This document shows, piece by piece, positions 7,280 through 15,444 of a stretch of 64,000 bases of DNA. Position numbers and translations under genes: made by a program. The number at the start of each line of letters is the position of its first letter. Position 1 is the first letter of the stretch. Source of the stretch: Lacrimispora sinapis (GTDB lineage: Bacteria; Bacillota; Clostridia; Lachnospirales; Lachnospiraceae); contig NZ_CP141832.1 of the NCBI RefSeq assembly GCF_043633585.1, forward strand, positions 1,550,001 through 1,614,000, written 5' to 3'. The notes beneath the pieces were generated by a model that was not told the DNA's origin, did no database searches, and saw nothing but the letters and a program-made list of their open reading frames with translations.

Positions 7280-9139
7280 ATGGAGAACCAGCAGAAAATT
7301 GAAAGCTTAAAAAAGCGTTACGAGCGATCTGTGCCGATTCCAAAACGTAACGATGGTATGAACAGAAAGCAAGTAAAAACGGCAGCTCCTAAAAACACCG
7401 GGGCAACGGTAAAACGACTTCTTTCTTATTTAAAAGAATACAAACTTTTTATGGGGATTGCACTCGTCTGTGTCATTGCAGGAACGCTGTCGCAGCTGGC
7501 TGGTTCGTATATGCTCCGGCCTCTCATTAATGAGTATATTGCTCCCATAGACGGCAGCAGGGGAAGTGTTTCCGGCCTGTTCAGAGGAGTGGCAGTAATG
7601 GCAGCAATTTTAGTTGTTGGTGTGGCAGCAAACTATATACAGTCCAGGATCATGCTTTCCGTGGCCCAGAATGCACTTCAGAAAATAAGAAATGATCTCT
7701 TTGAAAAAATGCAGACCCTTCCTGTCCGGTTTTACGACACCAACAATAACGGTGATCTGATGAGCCGTTTCAGCAATGATGTGGATACCATCGGTCAGAT
7801 GCTCAGCAATACGCTGGTTCAGCTTTTTTCAGGCGCACTTAGCATTGTAGGAACCCTTGCCCTGATGATTTATACTAATATCTGGCTGACCATTGTAACT
7901 ATTATTATTGTTCCCATCATGGTAATGGCGGGGAAGGCTGTGGCATCGAGAAGCCAGAAGTACTTTACGGCCCAACAAGCTTCATTGGGAGCGGTCAATG
8001 GCTATATCGAAGAGACTATCAGCGGTCAAAAGGTAGTAAAGGTATTCTGTCATGAAGCGGTAGCAGAAGAAGAATTTGATCTTTTAAATGAAGATTTAAG
8101 AAACAACATGATCCATGCCCAGTTCTTTGGAGGAGTCATGATGCCCATCATGGGCAATTTGAGCCAGTTGAATTACACACTGACTGCCTGTGTGGGTGGA
8201 CTTTTGTGTGTGCTTCGTGGGTTTGACGTTGGCGGACTTACAGTATTTTTATCGTTCTCCCGGCAGTTCAGCCGTCCCATCAATGAGATTTCCATGCAGG
8301 TGAGCAACGTATTTACTGCACTTGCCGGTGCGGAGCGGGTTTTTGCTATCATGGATGAAGAACCGGAACCAGCGGATGATAAAGATGCAGTGGTGCTGGA
8401 GCCAATGAACGGATATGTGGAACTGAGCCATGTGACCTTTGGATATAATTCAGACAAAGTGATCTTAAAAGATATCAGTCTTTATGCGAAGCCAGGGCAG
8501 AAAATCGCCTTTGTAGGTTCTACCGGAGCTGGAAAGACCACGATCACCAACCTTCTCAACCGTTTTTATGATATCCAGGGTGGGGAAATCACCATTGACG
8601 GTCAAAATATCCGCCATTTGAAGAAGGAAAATCTTCGCAGAAATATAGCAATGGTACTTCAGGATACCCATCTCTTTACCGGAACCGTAATGGAAAATAT
8701 TCGCTACGGACGGCTGGAAGCGACCGATGAAGAGGTCATCGAAGCAGCAAAGACAGCGTCAGCATACTCCTTTATTATGAGGCTGCCAGCGGGCTTTGAC
8801 ACAGTTTTAGAGGGAGACGGTGCCAATTTAAGTCAGGGACAGAGACAGCTTTTAAACATTGCCAGGGCCGCTATTTCAAAAGCCCCCATTCTGATCCTTG
8901 ATGAGGCAACCAGTTCCGTGGATACCAGAACGGAAAAGCACATTGAACGAGGCATGGACCGGCTGATGGCAGACCGTACCACCTTTGTCATCGCTCACCG
9001 ATTATCCACCGTCCGCAATGCCAATGCAATTATGGTTCTGGAAAACGGACAGATCATCGAGCGGGGAGATCACGATGATTTACTGGCACAGAAGGGAAGA
9101 TATTATCAGCTTTACACCGGGGCTGTGGAATTGGATTAA
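7280..9139 (+). CDS. heterodimeric ABC exporter, catalytic half
   Basis: 619 residues: a basic 45-residue N-terminal extension, six-helix exporter domain, then a nucleotide-binding domain with GSTGAGKTT near 412, LSQGQRQ near 516 and LILDEATSSVD near 538. The catalytic Glu is intact, while the signature is degenerate (LSQGQ for LSGGQ). Paired with the upstream half, the Asp-for-Glu change and this weak signature fall in the same composite site, the known asymmetry of BmrCD/TM287-288 exporters. ATG directly follows the upstream stop codon, and the ribosome site is GAGGAGG inside the previous gene. Confidence 0.92.
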   Translation: MENQQKIESLKKRYERSVPIPKRNDGMNRKQVKTAAPKNTGATVKRLLSYLKEYKLFMGIALVCVIAGTLSQLAGSYMLRPLINEYIAPIDGSRGSVSGLFRGVAVMAAILVVGVAANYIQSRIMLSVAQNALQKIRNDLFEKMQTLPVRFYDTNNNGDLMSRFSNDVDTIGQMLSNTLVQLFSGALSIVGTLALMIYTNIWLTIVTIIIVPIMVMAGKAVASRSQKYFTAQQASLGAVNGYIEETISGQKVVKVFCHEAVAEEEFDLLNEDLRNNMIHAQFFGGVMMPIMGNLSQLNYTLTACVGGLLCVLRGFDVGGLTVFLSFSRQFSRPINEISMQVSNVFTALAGAERVFAIMDEEPEPADDKDAVVLEPMNGYVELSHVTFGYNSDKVILKDISLYAKPGQKIAFVGSTGAGKTTITNLLNRFYDIQGGEITIDGQNIRHLKKENLRRNIAMVLQDTHLFTGTVMENIRYGRLEATDEEVIEAAKTASAYSFIMRLPAGFDTVLEGDGANLSQGQRQLLNIARAAISKAPILILDEATSSVDTRTEKHIERGMDRLMADRTTFVIAHRLSTVRNANAIMVLENGQIIERGDHDDLLAQKGRYYQLYTGAVELD

Positions 9140-9164
9140 AAGGGAATATCAGTTGATGGTATCG

Positions 9165-9203
9165 CAGGAGCATGGAAGAATTTTATCCATGCTCCTGATT
9201 TTG
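9165..9203 (+). terminator. terminator of exporter operon
   Basis: CAGGAGCATGGA ... TCCATGCTCCTG, twelve perfect pairs, followed by ATTTTG. Confidence 0.75.
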
Positions 9204-9328
9204 ATTGATGAAATCAAGAAACAATGATGCAATAATTTTCAGAAAATTGGTATATAAAATATAGTATGAAATAAAATATGAGGGGAAGTACATTTTAAAA
9301 TTGACATTTGTTTGTTAAATGATTGGCA

Positions 9329-9357
9329 TTGTTTCATATACCATATTATGGTATACT
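9329..9357 (+). promoter_or_regulatory. rnf operon promoter with palindrome
   Basis: TTGTTT (9329-9334), 17-base spacer, TATACT (9352-9357). A perfect inverted repeat TATACCATA-T-TATGGTATA (9337-9355) fills the spacer and -10 box, so a repressor bound there would block polymerase. A further TTGACA at 9301-9306 has no good -10. Confidence 0.5.
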
Positions 9358-9396
9358 GATTAAGCCACAAGCATTTGCAGAGAAAGGGGGAATTAG

Positions 9397-10734
9397 ATGG
9401 GTTTACCTACATTAAAGGGTGGCATTCATCTTTATGAGGGAAAAGAATTGTCTGAGGATAAACCGGTAGTGATGCTGCAGTCAAAAGGTGAGATGGTTTT
9501 TCCTTTGTCCCAGCATATTGGAGCTCCGGCAAAGCCTTTGGTGGCAGCAGGAGACCATGTTTTAGTCGGACAGAAAATCGGGGAGATGGACGGTGTTATT
9601 TCCGCCTGTGTAATCAGTTCTGTTTCAGGGACCGTGAAAGCCATTGAACCGAGAATGATAGCAAATGGTACTATGATTATGTCCATTATTATAGAAAATG
9701 ACGAAACGTATCAGACAATAGAATCCTTTGGAATAAAGCGTGACCCCAAAACGTTATCTAAGGAAGAAATACGCAATATAATCAAAGAGGCAGGCATCGT
9801 CGGATTGGGGGGAGCCGGGTTTCCTACCTATGTAAAACTGAGTCCGCGGGATGATGCAAAGATCGACACGGTGATTGTAAATGGTGCGGAATGTGAACCA
9901 TATCTGACTTCGGATTACCGGCTGATGATTGAAGAGCCGGAGAAGATCATAAAGGGACTTCAGATTATGCTTCAGCTTTTTGAACATGCAAGAGGCGTTA
10001 TCAGTATTGAGGATAACAAGCCCAAGGCAATCGAAAAATTACAAGAGCTTGCAAAAGATGAACCACGCATTACAATTCTTCCTATTAAGACAAAATATCC
10101 CCAGGGTTGGGAGAGAACCCTGATTAATAATGTGACAGGAAGAAAGATAAACTCCGATATGCTGCCGGCAGAAGCAGGCTGTATTGTGAATAACGTGGGT
10201 ACGGTGATTTCCATATACAATGCTGTCGCAGAAAATACTCCTCTGATCCGCCGTATCATTACGGTAACAGGAGATGCGATACAAAACCCTCAGAATTATT
10301 GCGTCAGAATCGGAACCAGCTATCAACAGCTGGTGGAAGCATCGGGTGGCTATAAAACTGAACCGAAAAAGTTGATTTCCGGCGGTCCTATGATGGGACA
10401 GGCTATGGCTCATACAGATATACCGGTGACCAAGGTTTCTTCAGCCCTGGTCGCTATGGCTGAAGATGAGACTGCCGGGAATCCGGCGGCAGCATGCATC
10501 CGCTGCGGAAGATGCGTCCGGGTCTGCCCTGGCCGCCTTGTACCTCAGAAGATGGTCCTGGCAGCGGCTAATTCTGATGCGGAACGGTTTTTTAAGCTCA
10601 ACGGGATGGAGTGCTGTGAGTGCGGTTCCTGTTCGTATATCTGTCCGGCAAGGATTCCCCTCACTGAAACATTTATTAAGACCCACCAGAGCATTACAAT
10701 TAAAAAAGAGAACAAGCGGGAGGCGAAAAGATGA
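9397..10734 (+). CDS. rnfC: Rnf complex subunit C
   Basis: 445-residue peripheral subunit of the ferredoxin:NAD+ oxidoreductase that pumps Na+ or H+. It has an N-terminal barrel-sandwich region, an NADH/FMN-binding domain with the glycine-rich GLGGAGFPT (about 137-145) and EXEP-type segment GAECEPYLT, and two C-terminal 4Fe-4S motifs: CIRCGRCVRVCP (about 367-378) and CCECGSCSYICP (about 406-417). It is the first gene of rnfCDGEAB and overlaps rnfD by 4 bases. The ribosome site AAAGGGGG precedes ATG 9397. Confidence 0.95.
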   Translation: MGLPTLKGGIHLYEGKELSEDKPVVMLQSKGEMVFPLSQHIGAPAKPLVAAGDHVLVGQKIGEMDGVISACVISSVSGTVKAIEPRMIANGTMIMSIIIENDETYQTIESFGIKRDPKTLSKEEIRNIIKEAGIVGLGGAGFPTYVKLSPRDDAKIDTVIVNGAECEPYLTSDYRLMIEEPEKIIKGLQIMLQLFEHARGVISIEDNKPKAIEKLQELAKDEPRITILPIKTKYPQGWERTLINNVTGRKINSDMLPAEAGCIVNNVGTVISIYNAVAENTPLIRRIITVTGDAIQNPQNYCVRIGTSYQQLVEASGGYKTEPKKLISGGPMMGQAMAHTDIPVTKVSSALVAMAEDETAGNPAAACIRCGRCVRVCPGRLVPQKMVLAAANSDAERFFKLNGMECCECGSCSYICPARIPLTETFIKTHQSITIKKENKREAKR

Positions 10735-11654
10735 CACAATCATTAAGCATTTCTTCTTCACCTCATATCAGAGACCAGGTAACCACATCAAATATTATGT
10801 TTGATGTTGCCATTGCCTTAATACCGGCTTCTGCGTATGGGGTGTACCAGTTCGGGATAAAGGCCGCCCTGGTTTTATTGATCAGTGTAATTTCCTGTAT
10901 CCTCAGTGAATATGTATTTGAAGCCCTTATGGGGAAAACGGTTACAATCAGCGATGGCAGTGCACTTGTAACCGGTATGATTTTAGGCCTTAATATGCCG
11001 CCTGCCATACCACTGTGGATTCCATTTTTGGGCGGGATTTTTGCTATCATTGTCGTTAAGCAGCTTTACGGCGGGATCGGCCAGAACTTTATGAATCCTG
11101 CGTTGGCAGCCAGATGTTTTCTTCTCATTTCTTTTTCCGGGCAGATGACCACGTTTACATACCATGACGCGGTTGTAAGCCCTACCCCGCTTGCTTCTTT
11201 AAAGGCAGGACAGTCCGTGGACCTGACTGCTATGTTTATCGGAAAGATCCCGGGTTCCATGGGAGAAGTATCGGTCATTGCTCTGTTAATCGGAGCTGCC
11301 TACATGCTGATCCGGAAGGTGATCTCTATCCGGATACCGGCTGCGTATTTGATTACGTTTGCTCTGTTTGTATTTATCTTCGGCCGTCAGGATCTTACTT
11401 ATGTGCTGGCACATTTGTGCGGCGGCGGTGTGATTTTTGGTGCATTCTTTATGGCTACGGATTATTCGTCCAGCCCCATTACTGTTAAGGGCCAGATCCT
11501 GTTTGGAATCCTTTTAGGAATATTGACCGGCTTGTTCCGTTTGTTTGGAGGTTCTGCGGAAGGTGTTTCCTATGCTATTATTTTCAGCAATATTCTGGTG
11601 CCTCTGATTGAGGAGATTTCTCTTCCAAAAGCGTTTGGAAAGGAGAGAGGATAA
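10731..11654 (+). CDS. rnfD: Rnf complex subunit D
   Basis: 307-residue membrane protein of the NqrB/RnfD family with about eight to ten transmembrane helices, part of the ion-translocating core. T152 in VSPTPL corresponds to the Thr that carries covalent FMN in this family (usually S-A/G-T-P-L; here S-P-T). It starts in an ATGA overlap with rnfC, indicating translational coupling, and is followed by rnfG with one base between. Confidence 0.93.
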   Translation: MTQSLSISSSPHIRDQVTTSNIMFDVAIALIPASAYGVYQFGIKAALVLLISVISCILSEYVFEALMGKTVTISDGSALVTGMILGLNMPPAIPLWIPFLGGIFAIIVVKQLYGGIGQNFMNPALAARCFLLISFSGQMTTFTYHDAVVSPTPLASLKAGQSVDLTAMFIGKIPGSMGEVSVIALLIGAAYMLIRKVISIRIPAAYLITFALFVFIFGRQDLTYVLAHLCGGGVIFGAFFMATDYSSSPITVKGQILFGILLGILTGLFRLFGGSAEGVSYAIIFSNILVPLIEEISLPKAFGKERG

Positions 11655-11655
11655 A

Positions 11656-12270
11656 ATGAAGAATAGCAGAATTATCAAAGATGCGTTGATTTTATTTGTG
11701 ATCACCGTTATTTCCGGATTATTGCTTGGCGGCGTGCATGAACTTACAAAGGAGACCATTGAAAAGTCAGGTATGTCCGCAAAGAACGAAGCGAATCGGG
11801 CGGTATTTCCGGAAGCTTCAGAATTTAAGACCGATGACAAACTGACAGAAGCCGTGGAAAGCAGCAATGCCGAACTTCCTTCAAAGGATTATGGCAATGT
11901 AGGGATCGACCAGGCACTTGCAGCAATTGATGAAAGCGGGACGGTTCTTGGATATGCGGTTACCTGTTATTCCAACGACAGCTATAACGGGCCCGTAAAG
12001 ATTTTGGTAGGAATCAATGCGGATAAAAGCTTAAAAGGAATTGAAGTCCTGGAAATCAATGATACACCGGGACTGGGGCAGCTGGCAAAAGAACCTGCAT
12101 TTAAGGGACAATTTACAGGAAAATCTGCAGAAACGCTTACTGTGGCCCAGTCAGGAAGCGGCGGTGAGTCAGAGATCAATGCCATCAGCGGAGCGACCAT
12201 TACATCCCGTGCGGTCACCAATGCGGTCAATGCCGCACTGTATCTGGCGTATCATCACATAGAACAATAG
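11656..12270 (+). CDS. rnfG: Rnf complex subunit G
   Basis: 204 residues: one N-terminal membrane anchor (about 8-27) and an extracytoplasmic FMN-binding domain. The conserved motif ISGATITSRAV, near residue 176, supplies the Thr for covalent FMN attachment. ATG 11656 is used because GGAGAGAGG lies just upstream; an earlier in-frame ATG would lie deep inside rnfD. Its length is typical. Confidence 0.93.
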   Translation: MKNSRIIKDALILFVITVISGLLLGGVHELTKETIEKSGMSAKNEANRAVFPEASEFKTDDKLTEAVESSNAELPSKDYGNVGIDQALAAIDESGTVLGYAVTCYSNDSYNGPVKILVGINADKSLKGIEVLEINDTPGLGQLAKEPAFKGQFTGKSAETLTVAQSGSGGESEINAISGATITSRAVTNAVNAALYLAYHHIEQ

Positions 12271-12281
12271 GAGGTGGAAAG

Positions 12282-12992
12282 ATGAAAAATCAATATACGG
12301 AACGGTTATGGAACGGTATTATTAAAGAAAATCCTACCCTTGTATTGATGCTTGGCATGTGTCCGACCCTGGCGGTCACCACATCCGTGATCAATGGGCT
12401 GGGAATGGGGATTTCCACAGCGGTGGTGTTACTGTTTTCCAACATGATTATTTCTGCGATGCGTAAAATCATATCGGATACCATTCGGATTCCTGCCTAT
12501 ATTGTGATTGTTGCCACACTGGTTACCACGGTCCAGCTGCTTTTGCAGGCTTATGTACCATCTCTTTATACGGCTCTTGGGATCTATATCCCGCTCATAG
12601 TGGTAAACTGTATTATTTTAGGACGTGCGGAAGCGTTTGCTTCTAAAAACGGAGTGTTGGTTTCTGCTTTTGACGGTTTAGGAATGGGAATCGGTTTTAC
12701 AATCGCACTTACCTGCATTGGTTTTGTGAGGGAACTTTTGGGTTCCGGTTCTGTGTTTGGATATACGTTCATTCCAGAGGGGTATCAGATCACGATATTT
12801 TCCCTGGCTCCGGGAGCATTTTTCGTCCTGGCTGGTCTGACGGCGTTGCAGAATAAATTTAAAGCCCCATCTGCAACGAACGGGGCCTCTGATTCCTGTG
12901 ACAGCTGCGGCTCCTGTATGGGAACCTGCGGCGTTTCCGGGCAAAAGAGTGGTAAAAGCGGCAATGCCAAAAACGGGAAAAGGGAGAAATAG
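12282..12992 (+). CDS. rnfE: Rnf complex subunit E with cysteine-rich tail
   Basis: 236-residue membrane subunit of the RnfA/RnfE (NqrD/E) fold, with six helices and the family segments GMCPTLAV and NCIILGRAEAFA. These half-channels coordinate a 2Fe-2S cluster within the membrane. The family core ends near residue 200. The remaining tail is unusual: CDSCGSCMGTC gives the exact C-x2-C-x2-C-x3-C spacing of a ferredoxin 4Fe-4S motif, followed by a Lys/Gly/Ser-rich end. The ribosome site GGAGGTG precedes ATG 12282. Confidence 0.92.
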   Translation: MKNQYTERLWNGIIKENPTLVLMLGMCPTLAVTTSVINGLGMGISTAVVLLFSNMIISAMRKIISDTIRIPAYIVIVATLVTTVQLLLQAYVPSLYTALGIYIPLIVVNCIILGRAEAFASKNGVLVSAFDGLGMGIGFTIALTCIGFVRELLGSGSVFGYTFIPEGYQITIFSLAPGAFFVLAGLTALQNKFKAPSATNGASDSCDSCGSCMGTCGVSGQKSGKSGNAKNGKREK

Positions 12993-13004
12993 GAGGAGGA
13001 AACA

Positions 13005-13580
13005 ATGAAAGAATTGTTATTAATTGCGGTTGGTGCGGCCTTGGTAAATAACGTAGTGCTCAGTCAGTTCCTTGGCCTATGTCCGTTTCTTGGAGTTTCA
13101 AAAAACGTAAAGACCTCAGCTGGTATGGGAGCTGCAGTGATCTTTGTCATTACGATTTCTTCTCTGGTCACCAGCCTGATCTATAACGGGATTTTAGTGG
13201 GACTTCATCTGGAATACCTGCAGACGATTGTGTTTATTCTGGTGATTGCGGCTTTGGTCCAGTTTGTGGAAATGTTCTTAAAGAAATCCATGCCGCCTCT
13301 TCATAAAGCGCTGGGAGTATATCTTCCTCTGATCACAACCAACTGTGCGGTACTTGGTGCCGCTCTTACCAATGTATCAAAGAATTACGGAATCCTTCAG
13401 AGTGTGGTAAACGGCATTGGGATTTCCATTGGTTTTACCATTGCCATCGTTATGCTGGCAGGCATCCGGGAAAAGATTGAATACAATGATATTCCCAAGT
13501 CATTTCAAGGCTCACCCATTGTTCTTATCACAGCAGGACTTATGGCCATTGCATTTTTCGGATTTGTCGGATTGATTTAA
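13005..13580 (+). CDS. rnfA: Rnf complex subunit A
   Basis: 191-residue, six-helix membrane subunit, homologous to and inverted relative to RnfE. It carries the conserved segments SQFLGLCPFLGV and TTNCAVLGAAL, whose Cys residues ligate the shared membrane 2Fe-2S centre. Ribosome site is AGGAGGA, and the length is normal. It lies 12 bases after rnfE and 16 before rnfB. Confidence 0.95.
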   Translation: MKELLLIAVGAALVNNVVLSQFLGLCPFLGVSKNVKTSAGMGAAVIFVITISSLVTSLIYNGILVGLHLEYLQTIVFILVIAALVQFVEMFLKKSMPPLHKALGVYLPLITTNCAVLGAALTNVSKNYGILQSVVNGIGISIGFTIAIVMLAGIREKIEYNDIPKSFQGSPIVLITAGLMAIAFFGFVGLI

Positions 13581-13596
13581 AGGGGGAAGAATAGAA

Positions 13597-13878
13597 ATGA
13601 TAACGGGAATAATTTATGCGGCCGCCGTGTTAGGCGGGACCGGTCTGTTGATCGGCCTGTTTTTGGGCATCGCCAGTGAGAAATTAAAAGCGGATACAGA
13701 TGAAAGACAGGTGAAAATCCGTCAGGCGCTGCCGGGAATTAACTGTGGCGGTTGCGGGTATGCAGGCTGCGATGCATTGGCGAGTGCCATTGCCGAGGGC
13801 AAGGCACCGGTCACGGGATGCCCGGTGGGGAGAGAGAAAACAGCGGAGAAAATCCGGGAAATCATGAAGGATTTTTAA
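13597..13878 (+). CDS. rnfB: short Rnf complex subunit B
   Basis: Only 93 residues. It has an N-terminal membrane helix (about 4-26) and the FeS domain with CGGCGYAGC (about 51-59) and the later G-C-P (about 74). RnfB is the ferredoxin-accepting subunit and normally continues with two or more ferredoxin-type 4Fe-4S motifs. Here the frame ends cleanly with MKDF and a stop, and I see no ferredoxin-like sequence in any frame before the terminator. The gene is short rather than obviously frameshifted in this window. The ribosome site AAAGGGGG precedes ATG 13597. Confidence 0.85.
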   Translation: MITGIIYAAAVLGGTGLLIGLFLGIASEKLKADTDERQVKIRQALPGINCGGCGYAGCDALASAIAEGKAPVTGCPVGREKTAEKIREIMKDF

Positions 13879-13928
13879 AGAAGTCTCATCTGTTTTACCA
13901 AGTTAAGTCCCTGCCACTCTTTTGATAT

Positions 13929-13971
13929 AAAAAACTCCTCTGCCGGATTGAAATGGGCAGGGGAGTTTTTC
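13929..13971. terminator. bidirectional terminator between rnfB and uxaC
   Basis: AAAACTCCTCTGCC ... GGCAGGGGAGTTTTT, A-rich before and T-rich after, so it can serve both convergent operons. Confidence 0.8.
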
Positions 13972-14010
13972 GTATTTATAATGTGTTATTTCTATTTAAA
14001 ACTGAAAATA

Positions 14011-15408
14011 TTAAAACTGAAAATAATTCATAGCGTTATTATAGGAAATACCTTCGATGATTTCTTTCAATGCCTTCTGGTCATTTGGATATTCTCCGTT
14101 GTCAACCCACCCGCCGATCAACTCACAAAGGATTCTGCGGAAGTATTCGTGCCTGGTATAAGACAAAAAGCTTCTGGAGTCAGTGAGCATACCAATGAAG
14201 TTTCCAAAGCATCCTACATTGGCCAGAGAGGTCATCTGCTCGGTCATGCCGATCTTGTGATCATTAAACCACCATGCGGAACCATGCTGGATCTTACCTG
14301 GAAAATCGCTCTGGAAGCAGCCGATGATGGTGCCGATGGAAGCATTGTCATTGGGATTTAAGGAGTAGATGATGGTTTTTGGGATCTCATTGGTTGCACT
14401 CAAAGCGTTTAAGAAATCTGCCATCTGTGCGGATGGTGCGTAGTTGTTGATGCAGTCATAACCGGTATCAGGCCCCAGCTTTTCAAACATCATGGCATTG
14501 TTGTCACGTTTGCAGCCATAATGAAGCTGCATCACCCAGCCCATGCGGTTGTATTCTTTTGCAACGAATAACATAAAGGCAGTTTTATATTTCAGTTCGT
14601 CTTCTTTAGAAATGGTTTTTCCGGAAAGACCTTTTGCAAAAATAGCTTCAAGCTCTGTTTCATCAGCAGGAACATACATGACGTATTCAAGGGCGTGGTC
14701 AGATACGGAACAGCCCTGGCTCTTAAAGAATTCCATACGGTTTTTCAGTGCAGTTTTAAGGGACGCAAAATCCTTGATTTCAATGCCGCTGGCAGCGGAT
14801 AATTTTGCTATGTATGCCGCAAAATCAGGTTTTTCTACATTCATAGCCTTGTCCGGTCTCCAGGCAGGAAGCACTTTTACATCAAAAGAAGAATCAGCAG
14901 CGATTTTCTGATGCCACTCCAGTGTATCGGCAGGATCGTCTGTGGTACAGATAACCGTAACGTTTGACTGTTTGATGATATTGCGGACGCTCATGGAATC
15001 TTCATGAAGCTTTTCATTGCATAAATTCCATACCTCCTCAGCCGTATCTCCGTTTAGATAACCGGTGTAGCCGAAATATCTCTGAAGTTCCAAATGGCTC
15101 CAGTGATAGAGAGGGTTGCCGATCAGTTTTGACAGCGTCTCTGCCCACTTCTGGAATTTCTCACGGTCTGAAGCATCGCCGGTAATAAATCGTTCATCAA
15201 CCCCATTGGAACGCATCTGGCGCCATTTATAATGATCACCGCCTAACCAAACCTGGGTAATGTTATCAAATTTGCGGTCTTCGTAGATTTCCTGTGGGTT
15301 GATGTGGCAGTGATAATCAACGATGGGCATTTTTTTTGCATAGGTGTGATAAAGTGCCTTTGCTGCTTCCGTTGACAATAAGAAATCCTGATCCATAAAC
15401 TGTTTCAT
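14011..15408 (-). CDS. uxaC: glucuronate isomerase (uronate isomerase)
   Basis: 465-residue amidohydrolase-fold enzyme that converts D-glucuronate to D-fructuronate and D-galacturonate to D-tagaturonate, the first step of hexuronate catabolism. The metal-binding HxH is in VDYHCHINPQEI (about 31-42), with the family segments ICTTDDPADTLEWH and SAWWFNDHKIGM. Length is normal. It has a strong AGGAGG site and follows the LacI-type regulator gene by 36 bases on the same strand. Downstream KDG/KDPG genes at 17532-20391 complete the pathway, although fructuronate reductase and mannonate dehydratase are not in this window. Confidence 0.95.
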   Translation of the reverse strand: MKQFMDQDFLLSTEAAKALYHTYAKKMPIVDYHCHINPQEIYEDRKFDNITQVWLGGDHYKWRQMRSNGVDERFITGDASDREKFQKWAETLSKLIGNPLYHWSHLELQRYFGYTGYLNGDTAEEVWNLCNEKLHEDSMSVRNIIKQSNVTVICTTDDPADTLEWHQKIAADSSFDVKVLPAWRPDKAMNVEKPDFAAYIAKLSAASGIEIKDFASLKTALKNRMEFFKSQGCSVSDHALEYVMYVPADETELEAIFAKGLSGKTISKEDELKYKTAFMLFVAKEYNRMGWVMQLHYGCKRDNNAMMFEKLGPDTGYDCINNYAPSAQMADFLNALSATNEIPKTIIYSLNPNDNASIGTIIGCFQSDFPGKIQHGSAWWFNDHKIGMTEQMTSLANVGCFGNFIGMLTDSRSFLSYTRHEYFRRILCELIGGWVDNGEYPNDQKALKEIIEGISYNNAMNYFQF

Positions 15409-15444
15409 GTTAGTGAATCCTCCTTGTATATAAGTATATAAAAA

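Noticed and set aside
13879..13928. Frameshifted remainder of rnfB
   Set aside because: Only about 50 bases separate the stop from the terminator, and no frame shows cysteine motifs.
13948..14361. Plus-strand protein after the rnf terminator
   Set aside because: It lies antisense to uxaC, which has full-length family motifs, and lacks a ribosome site.
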